Of a stretch of 30,488 nt of DNA, positions 25,901 to 30,488 are shown piece by piece; the first letter of the stretch is position 1, and every line of letters begins with the position of its first letter. The stretch lies in assembly GCA_050246595.1 (NCBI GenBank), contig JBFWVT010000059.1, positions 1-30,488 of the forward strand. The letters are read 5' to 3'. This DNA is from DATARH01 sp050246595 (lineage in GTDB: Bacteria > Pseudomonadota > Alphaproteobacteria > ATCC43930 > CGMCC-115725). A program made the position numbers and the translations under genes. The notes beneath the pieces were generated by a model. That model did no database searches. It was not told the origin of the DNA and saw nothing but the letters and a program-made list of their open reading frames with translations.

Positions 25901-26520
25901 GCGGCGCGCCGCTGCTTGGCGCCTACGGATTTTTCTTTCCACACAAAGGTTTTGACAAGCTGATTCAAGCCTTGCCGGCATTGCGGGAGCGCTGGCCCGA
26001 GACGAGGCTGCGCTTTGTGACCGCCGAGCATGAGGATGGCGCGTCCAGGCACGAGATCGCCCGGTGCCGGGCCTTGGCGGGCACGCTCGGGGTTGCCGGC
26101 GCCATCGAGTGGTACACCAACTACCTCCCCGATGATCGCTCGCTGGCGCTGTTAAACGAATGCGATCTTGTCGTTCTGCCCTACCGGGATACGACCGAGT
26201 CGGCGAGCGGGGCGGCGCGGATTGCGCTGGCGAGTCGGGCGCCGGTCGCGGTGACCCCGATCCGTATCTTCGAGGAACTCGACGGCGCCGTGCTGCGCCT
26301 GCCCGGTGGCAAGACCGACGATCTCGCCGACGGCATCGCCGCGCTTCTCGACGATGCGGGCGGGCGCCGCCAGGCGATCGAGGCGGCAGGCAAATGGCTC
26401 GACGACCATGATTGGCAAATAACGGCCGCACGTCTTAAAGGGATGGTGACTGGAATCGTCGCGACCGAGCGTACCGGCGGCGGCACTGTCGGCCTGGCTG
26501 ACGACCGGTTTGCGGATTGA
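19963..26520 (+). CDS. Giant TPR protein with three GT4 glycosyltransferase domains and two W-G-x-W modules
   Basis: The product has 2185 residues. Residues 30-150 and 185-600 are TPRs (unit like HTLKESGDLAAAEAAYRAAL), split by a proline-rich linker. Residues 630-1030 form a first GT4 domain, starting IMLDISDLLIALCTWDFISG and with the nucleotide-sugar site EGWGLPIGE. Residues 1075-1205 and 1252-1385 each hold a predicted beta-sandwich marked by GWHPGESWGTWMAG and GWAAPEAWGVWMSG. Residues 1407-1770 are a second GT4 domain with EGFNMPAAEAMAAG. Residues 1790-2170 are a third, starting VSIGWVSSWRIRCGIAEYSR, whose site reads TTESASGAARIALAS and is less canonical. No signal peptide or membrane helix is visible, so it is cytoplasmic. 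It probably builds a polysaccharide or glycoprotein glycan with several linkages. The start is the first ATG; its ribosome site is weak. Confidence 0.88.
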   Translation: MIDSSLIPKNAAQRAGFGVKLRLSRKRLRRLYDEADRARDARNWLTASRLYQQILEIDPLNAAIHVQLGHTCKEQGDLTNAERSYRTALQLAPADDDIHLQIGHLEKLKGRFDEAALAYRMAAELNPLNADAVREYAALAPHSDPPPPPLALPLARSEALGGHADPVRPNGSPPDATLSIPDMPNRSAVAQELRSRGDQARDNQRWDEAAEAYQAYLAVVPQDVAILVKLGHTLKESGDLAVAEAAYRAALICDPDNPEIHLWLGHTLKESGDLAAAEAAYRAALTCDPDDPEIHLQLGYVLRLRGETAKAIKAYKAAYRIALTHGPNNSEIHLRLGSALKESGDLATAEAAYRTALTCDPDNSEIHLWLGHTLKESGDLAAAEAAYRAALICDPDDPEIRLWLGHTLKESGDLAAAEAAYRAALTCDPDDPEIHLQLGYVLRLRGETAKAIKAYKAAYRIALTHGPNNSEIHLRLGSALKESGDLATAEAAYRTALTCDPDNSEIHLWLGHTLKESGDLAAAEAAYRAALICDPDDPEIRLWLGHTLKESGDLAAAEAAYRAALTCDPDDPEIHLQLGYVLRLRGETAKAIKAYRRSFELLPLRTTWSELVASDRTSDPLVLPPPGRQRAPAIMLDISDLLIALCTWDFISGIQRVQLGLLSSLLADADAADCQFVAWRHKALWVLSNRRLGSLVPTGSATAPSWQERKQLIGEIEAASVLYSPVAGDVLVSTGVIYFEPDLVAERERLKRAGVRLGAYFHDFIPLTHPEFCDGDLIRNFSSTASEALVHLDFVLTVSQHVADETKRLLKQAEYPEIPIRPVPLAHIFGGEALADDRWTPKIEALRGRDYVLCVGTLSVHKNQSFLVQVWQLLVQEGCNPPLLVLAGAQSFGSDEVRIRLAWSDNVGGRVRIIEKPSDEELAVLYRNCLFTVFPSLVEGWGLPIGESLVHGKLCVASRLASMPEVGGEFAVYIDPYNIRSCTDLLRELFEDRTRLTVLEHRIRSHFKPRTWQEHSRDFLRAVRQTAVSLPDNRDWSVGTLSAGQAIALRTRPRMAEDARSLPPYAALTQTLRGRVMLVRGWHPGESWGTWMAGRRARLSFHTELPPGSAAKVALQFVAAPWTLENTLTIRSACGSTVQLAVPDGPLNENGWPGEGYREMVGAIDCTVAGDRSIDLVLELGGPLRHPWWGEERAIWVGLSRLCCIPREAVRTYGHCSHRWIRPTGLTDPAGRAVYPIGLQSMLAALRTTELLASGWAAPEAWGVWMSGGKARLRLISQLPEDEPVRVLLQLRSGAVGTAVTIAAGVASRTWRLPALAAAHPVWLDCRVGPEGGVLLDISDAGISGAMSARVMSDGVMSDGAARGRRIGLVGIAYGRSEPIEERLALAEAVLYPVAEEPDPADNALLDDIRFTVAGHFKGTYSLAAINRSLSLGLEAAYPGKVRIEQIETDPVDDLSDIPDAERDSLSTFAARVFDATGGEVVIVQHWPVRQPPSCDLPVALFAWEESLVPLDLVAHFNRHYRGMLAQTRAVQKALLDSGIAIPVHRVGCAIDLSRFARIGDSRAATPRPPLDRDHPFVFLHVSSCFPRKGVDVLLTAYGEAFRDDDPVRLVIKTFPNPHNDVSEQIARLRMDDPNFPAIELINQDLADEQLAELYAQADAMVLPTRGEGFNMPAAEAMAAGIPLIVTGHGGHLDFVGSEIARLVDYRFAPSRSHVAASGSVWIEPDRNDLVAALREMVAQARRDAPSAYRSDKRIEPARQAVAPLGDRREWGRRVAAAVCRLTVTPLDRVSIGWVSSWRIRCGIAEYSRHLLRHFDDADKKIRIFCDERTRSEALTPGPGNRGDGGDRVPAQIAWRQADGASMDGLAAAIDQSAVETVVVQHHNGYMYWDHLAGFLRDPRVQSRPVLVFLHHPRDLFNIDDIYRDGIVAALRLASRLLVHSVSDLNILKGFGLVNNVTLFPHGADRSSLAPPPVRNFAGGGAPLLGAYGFFFPHKGFDKLIQALPALRERWPETRLRFVTAEHEDGASRHEIARCRALAGTLGVAGAIEWYTNYLPDDRSLALLNECDLVVLPYRDTTESASGAARIALASRAPVAVTPIRIFEELDGAVLRLPGGKTDDLADGIAALLDDAGGRRQAIEAAGKWLDDHDWQITAARLKGMVTGIVATERTGGGTVGLADDRFAD
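20784..21747 (+). repeat. Perfect 420-bp tandem duplication inside the TPR region
   Basis: Bases 20784-21327 reappear without a difference at 21204-21747, a shift of 420 bp, so about 2.3 copies stand in tandem. Each unit encodes 140 residues: three TPRs of 34 and one of 38, the longer one carrying an extra KAAY. The copies show no synonymous change, which points to very recent duplication or active gene conversion. Copy number could vary between cells or be miscounted in assembly. Confidence 0.92.
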
Positions 26521-26602
26521 GAGCAGGGCGGATGGCCGGACGGGATGAGAACATCAGTTTGTCCGGCGCAACAAACGCGCAGATCAACATTTCAGGACAA
26601 AT

Positions 26603-27790
26603 ATGTCGAACCAATCCGGGGCAGCGTTGTCGATCAAGCGATATTCGGCGAGCGATCCGGCGATCCGCACCGCGATCGGAAAGAAAACGGCGGATTTGAT
26701 TTGCATAAATGATGGCCCGGGGCATGGGCTGTTCGGCCCCTATGTCCGCCTGGAAGCCGGTCCGTGTGTCGCGCGCATTGTGCTCGACGGGGTAGCCAAA
26801 GGACAGATTGTCGCCGACCTCGTGGCCGAACAAGGCAATTTGCAGCTGGTGTCGCGCCGGATCGATCTCACCGAAATCGAAACTCAAGTGATCGAGCTTC
26901 GCACTGTGCTGCCAAGCTCGCTGTCGGATTGCGAGGTGCGGATTTACTGCGAAGACAAGGTTCGCATCAACATCACCGCCGTCGAGATTGAGAGTTCTTC
27001 ATCGTTGTCGCAAATTCATGATCCGGAACTCAGTCGCCGAATAGAGAATTTTACAACAAAAATAGCACCACACGTGCAAGGCTGGGTCGGCCACCGCATG
27101 CATCAGATCGTTGAGGTCATCGGCGCCATTTTTATAAAATATAATATCAGTGGTCATATCGCTGAGATCGGTGTGCATCACGGGCTTTCTTTCTTTCTCT
27201 TTAATGTGCTGCGGCGCAAGCATGAGCTGTGTTTTGCGATCGACTTGTTCGGCGACCAGCATCTCAATATAGACAATTCCGGGATGGGATCGCGCAGCCG
27301 GTTTGAGTCGCATCTCGATGCCTTATTGCCGCACGAGAAAACATTCGTAAGAATCATCGAGAGGGACAGCCTGAAGTTTTCGTTTCAGGAATTCACCGGC
27401 TTGTTCACGCCGACCGGAGTGAAGCTGTTTTCGATCGATGGCGGGCACACCGCGGTGCATGTATGCAACGATCTGACCCTCGTTCAGGAGGTTCTCGTGC
27501 CCGGCGGGTTTGTCGCGCTCGACGATTTTTTCGGCCCGCACTGGCCGAGCGTGACCGACGGCTTCTATCAGTTCATGGCAACCCGCAACAGACGATTGAG
27601 ACCGATCTTGTTCTTCCAGAACAAGCTGTTCCTGACGACCGTGTCCGAACATGATTTGTGGCTGGAAAATTTGAAGACATGGCTGCGCGATGTGCTCGAC
27701 GATGATGAATTTCATGCCGGGCACTGGAAACAGGTCGAGATCGCCGGCTCACAAGTACTATCGCATGGCTTAGTGGCAGGCATGAGATGA
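26603..27790 (+). CDS. Two-domain class I SAM-dependent methyltransferase
   Basis: The product has 395 residues. Residues 1-125 look like a beta-sandwich with the phrase GLFGPYVRLEAGPCVARIVL, a module seen ahead of enzymes acting on glycans. Residues 150-395 are a Rossmann methyltransferase of the TylF/Methyltransf_24 kind: motif I HIAEIGVHHGLSFFLF near residue 187, the acidic strand end CFAIDLFGD, then FSIDGGHTAVHV and GGFVALDDFFGPHWP. The clustered Asp and His residues would suit a metal-dependent O-methyltransferase. It starts 82 bases after the giant glycosyltransferase, on the same strand, with AGGA before the ATG, so the two are probably cotranscribed. A role in O-methylating a sugar of the same polymer, perhaps to cap or tune chains, is inference. 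Confidence 0.8.
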   Translation: MSNQSGAALSIKRYSASDPAIRTAIGKKTADLICINDGPGHGLFGPYVRLEAGPCVARIVLDGVAKGQIVADLVAEQGNLQLVSRRIDLTEIETQVIELRTVLPSSLSDCEVRIYCEDKVRINITAVEIESSSSLSQIHDPELSRRIENFTTKIAPHVQGWVGHRMHQIVEVIGAIFIKYNISGHIAEIGVHHGLSFFLFNVLRRKHELCFAIDLFGDQHLNIDNSGMGSRSRFESHLDALLPHEKTFVRIIERDSLKFSFQEFTGLFTPTGVKLFSIDGGHTAVHVCNDLTLVQEVLVPGGFVALDDFFGPHWPSVTDGFYQFMATRNRRLRPILFFQNKLFLTTVSEHDLWLENLKTWLRDVLDDDEFHAGHWKQVEIAGSQVLSHGLVAGMR

Positions 27791-28250
27791 AGAAAGTTCT
27801 TGCAACAGCCCGAACTCGCACCGCCGGCTGATCGCCGCTGATCCGGCAAAACTTCCATCAATGGCCACCTTGATCCATGGCCACCGCAACCTGCCCCGAT
27901 TTGCACCAGCTTGACAGGCGCGACCATACCGTCGCATCGGGGCAAGGGTCCTGATGCATTCCGGGACGGAAAAGAACTGTCAGACCGGAGCCCGCCGTCG
28001 CCTGTCATTCCCGGCTTTGCGGATCGCAAATCCCTGACCACCAGGAACTGCCGAGATCCTATCAAAAGCTCTTAGAGAAACATCTGCCTCGCATTCAACC
28101 AACATCAAACACCGCTTGATCTCTGCCAGTTCCTTGAGGTAGGTTTGTTTTGAAAGCAACCAAGACCCGCGGAACATCCCTGGATATTTGAGATCACAAT
28201 ACCAGGAGAAAAGTGCCGCCGTTTTTGCAACTTCTGAGGCAGCGGCAGCA
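27791..28250. other. Intergenic region, no gene supported
   Basis: About 460 bases between the methyltransferase and the next glycosyltransferase. A minus-strand frame across 27980-28450 overlaps the downstream gene and has no recognised domain, though the part at 28060-28210 (KYPGMFRGSWLLSKQTYLKE on the minus strand) is not obviously random and may be a decayed fragment. No terminator was found. Confidence 0.4.
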
Positions 28251-30293
28251 ATGCCTATTACTACACCCGAAACGCCGGAAGCAACACTACCTGACTCCAT
28301 CAGGTTGCCCTCCAAACCCGACTTGCTGAGAAATGCCCCTGATAGTCGCCAGCCCGATACCGGGACAAGCCGTTTCGAGCAGCAGGACTCGATGCCGGGC
28401 GTGGACAGTGGCCGGGAAATTCCTGTAGAGCCCATCCTGCTCATCGACATATCCGATTTGATCTATTACATCGGAAATTATCGTCACTTGAGCGGGATTC
28501 AACGCGTACAATCAAGTATTATAATATCGATTTTGCGCAACAATTTGTACTCACGCCATAAGCTGATCTTCCTGAGCTTTGAAAATCGAACACACAGATG
28601 GATGGCAATCGCGAGCGCATTTATTCTTGCATTACTGGAAGATTTGTTTCTTCCTGAACCTGCACGAACGGTCCGGTACGACACCGGAGACGCTTGCCAC
28701 GGATTGCTACCAGGTGCAAAGGAATTTAACGGAACAGGAATATTGAATGACGGTAAACCGTCTGTTCTCTGCACATTGGGAGCCGCCTGGGTGCATCAAG
28801 ACTATCTGCACCGGGTGTTGGTGCTAAAGCGGCGTTTTGGCACTCGTTTTGTGATGACGATCCACGATCTCGTCCCGATTTATGCCAGAGAATTTTGTGA
28901 GCAAGATGCGGTGCGCGTTTTTGAAGAATTCATCAACCGTTCTCTGCGACATGTCGATCACATTCTGAGTGTATCTGAAAATACCGCCAACGATATCAAA
29001 AGATATTTCCGGGAACTCGGGCGTCAGGCACCGCCAATAACTGTTACAAGAAATGGATCGTCTTTTGATGAGTTTATGTCAAAGCGTGACGAGAGCCCCA
29101 GTAAAATAGAAATGACCCTGCCAGAACGTTTTGTGTTGTTTGTTGCCACTATCGAGGGGCGAAAAAACCATCAATTGATGTTGAAAATTTGGGAGTCTAT
29201 GATAGCCCAAGGCGATGACCCGCCACACTTAGTTTGTGTAGGTCGCTTAGGGTGGAAATCGAGCGCTTTTTTAAGCCGGCTTATCGAAACCAAATATCTT
29301 CAGGGTCGAGTCCTGCTTTTGCAGGATGTCAGCGATCTGCATCTCCGTACATTGTATCAAAGATGCTTGTTTACAGTGTGTCCGACCTACTATGAAGGTT
29401 GGGGACTACCGGTCGGCGAGGCTCTGGCGCTTGGTAAAATCTGCGTCTGCAGCGACCGCGCCTCAATACCGGAAGTTGCGGGAGGGTGTGGAGTATATAT
29501 AGACATCGATAATTTCGAAAATTCATTATCCCTCATCCGTGACCTTATTCAAAATGATAAATTGCGATCTGAGCTTGAGCTAAATATCCGCTCTGGTTAC
29601 CAACGTGTCGAGTGGCAGACAGTTGCTGAGACTATCGTTCAAGTCTGCGTCAGCGCAGCCGGGATATTATGGAATCCTCCCTATCCGCGTAATTCTGTTC
29701 CCTATGCGAAGGAAATTACATTCGCTCGTCTTGACCGCGAGATCAATGGCACCGGAGAACTTCTGCTGTCCCGTTTGGTGAGCCAGCGTCGTGGACATTT
29801 TCTTGATCATACGCTTGACGAGTCGGCATTCATACTGGGAGAAGAAGTTCGTTCGGACGGTTTTTGGGCGTACCCGGAGCATTGGGGAACTTGGGCATGT
29901 TTTTCCGGAGGGGGAATAACGCTCGCGTTGGACCCCGATCCGAGCAATGCCTTTCATGTGTTTCTTCGTTTGCATGTAAGTAGTCCATTGACGGAAGAGG
30001 TGGTTCGCATCTCGATCTTACGGACCACGGTTTGGGAAGGAGTGATTGGGTCATCAGGCCGTGACATAGCTCTACGAATCCGGAGAGAGATACTGGTGTC
30101 GAGTGGGTGGCGGCTCGATCTTTTCGCATCCGTCGTGAATTTTTCCGACGATCTACGTGATCAAATAGCGTCTCTTGACAGCCGCGTTCCCAGTATCGGC
30201 TTTGAACGATGCATCGTAATTCCAAACGGCGACATCGCGACTCGTCTCGATGTTGTTTCAAAGCTTCTTTTGGCCAGAGAGGACAATCTTTAG
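28251..30293 (+). CDS. GT4 glycosyltransferase with C-terminal W-G-x-W module
   Basis: I prefer the ATG at 28251 (680 residues); the frame also opens at a TTG at 28188, which has no ribosome site. After a 65-residue leader the catalytic part begins PILLIDISDLIYYIGNYRHL and GIQRVQSS, closely matching the start of the first GT4 domain of the giant protein. The acceptor-side phrase TIHDLVPIYAREFC and the donor site YEGWGLPVGEALALGKI with its E-x7-E are present. Residues 550-670 form a sandwich-like domain with GFWAYPEHWGTWACFSGG, the same module that occurs twice in the giant protein. No membrane helix is apparent. The gene looks less GC-rich than the giant protein's gene, so the two may have different histories. 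It likely adds a sugar in the same pathway. Confidence 0.88.
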   Translation: MPITTPETPEATLPDSIRLPSKPDLLRNAPDSRQPDTGTSRFEQQDSMPGVDSGREIPVEPILLIDISDLIYYIGNYRHLSGIQRVQSSIIISILRNNLYSRHKLIFLSFENRTHRWMAIASAFILALLEDLFLPEPARTVRYDTGDACHGLLPGAKEFNGTGILNDGKPSVLCTLGAAWVHQDYLHRVLVLKRRFGTRFVMTIHDLVPIYAREFCEQDAVRVFEEFINRSLRHVDHILSVSENTANDIKRYFRELGRQAPPITVTRNGSSFDEFMSKRDESPSKIEMTLPERFVLFVATIEGRKNHQLMLKIWESMIAQGDDPPHLVCVGRLGWKSSAFLSRLIETKYLQGRVLLLQDVSDLHLRTLYQRCLFTVCPTYYEGWGLPVGEALALGKICVCSDRASIPEVAGGCGVYIDIDNFENSLSLIRDLIQNDKLRSELELNIRSGYQRVEWQTVAETIVQVCVSAAGILWNPPYPRNSVPYAKEITFARLDREINGTGELLLSRLVSQRRGHFLDHTLDESAFILGEEVRSDGFWAYPEHWGTWACFSGGGITLALDPDPSNAFHVFLRLHVSSPLTEEVVRISILRTTVWEGVIGSSGRDIALRIRREILVSSGWRLDLFASVVNFSDDLRDQIASLDSRVPSIGFERCIVIPNGDIATRLDVVSKLLLAREDNL

Positions 30294-30488
30294 TAAGCAA
30301 AATTCAAATCATTTGCGTGTGCAGCCCTGGAGCCTGATCGGCTCAGATCGAAGCGATCCGAGGCCTGTCGCAAACTTCGACGTAGGCCGCACGATGGGTT
30401 GTACCGACCCCAGTTTCACGCGTTGTTGGCTGCGGGAGGTCCGAAGCAGACCGACAGCAGCCGGTTCTGCTCGCACACCGTCCACGCG
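30294..30488. other. Right edge of the window
   Basis: The last 195 bases follow the stop of the glycosyltransferase. No gene, terminator or repeat was recognised. Confidence 0.4.

Noticed and set aside
27980..28450. A 156-codon minus-strand frame
   Set aside because: It overlaps the well-supported GT4 gene and has no recognisable domain; part of it might be a decayed fragment but this cannot be supported.

Overview
The window reads as part of a plasmid or other large secondary replicon of a GC-rich Gram-negative bacterium, most likely an alphaproteobacterium of the Rhodospirillales/Acetobacteraceae type. The support is a Rep_3-family replication initiator with an upstream array of 22-bp iterons, a small excisionase-like helix-turn-helix/coiled-coil protein of a plasmid-associated kind, and generally high GC. 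The taxonomic placement is inference from style, not from a marker gene. Most of the cargo concerns envelope or secreted glycans.

Left part (1-6.9 kb): a helix-turn-helix protein, an acyl-CoA synthetase-like ligase next to a haem-oxygenase-fold (HDO-type) diiron protein, a diverged direct repeat with an inserted hairpin, a GNAT acetyltransferase, a CsaA-like tRNA-binding protein and a frameshifted remnant of an IS21-family element.

Middle part (6.9-14.3 kb, minus strand): the most interesting unit. A stand-alone amino-acid adenylation enzyme, an acyl-CoA-dehydrogenase-like flavoenzyme (ATG overlapping the upstream TAA), an MBOAT membrane acyltransferase fused to an SGNH domain, and an acyl carrier protein form a compact operon. 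A membrane acyltransferase of the OafA type follows after a gap. The first enzyme, the flavoenzyme and the carrier resemble the PltF/PltE/PltL system that makes pyrrole-2-carboxyl-S-carrier from L-proline. The ligase, carrier, MBOAT and SGNH set resembles the DltA/C/B/D system that exports an aminoacyl group to a surface polymer. I infer a hybrid pathway that oxidises an amino acid (probably proline) on a carrier and then puts the acyl group on a surface glycan.

Replication region and right part (14.6-30.5 kb): rep with iterons and two inverted iteron-like boxes, one of them inside rep; a PEP-CTERM exported protein preceded by a sigma-54 type -24/-12 promoter and broken in its signal peptide by a G9 tract; a GMC oxidoreductase; a 2185-residue protein with TPRs, three GT4 glycosyltransferase domains and two copies of a W-G-x-W module, carrying a perfect 420-bp internal tandem duplication; a two-domain methyltransferase; and another GT4 enzyme ending in the same kind of module. 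PEP-CTERM proteins are usually linked to exopolysaccharide production, so the glycosyltransferases, acyltransferases and exported protein plausibly serve one surface-polymer programme. No tRNA, rRNA or CRISPR array was seen.
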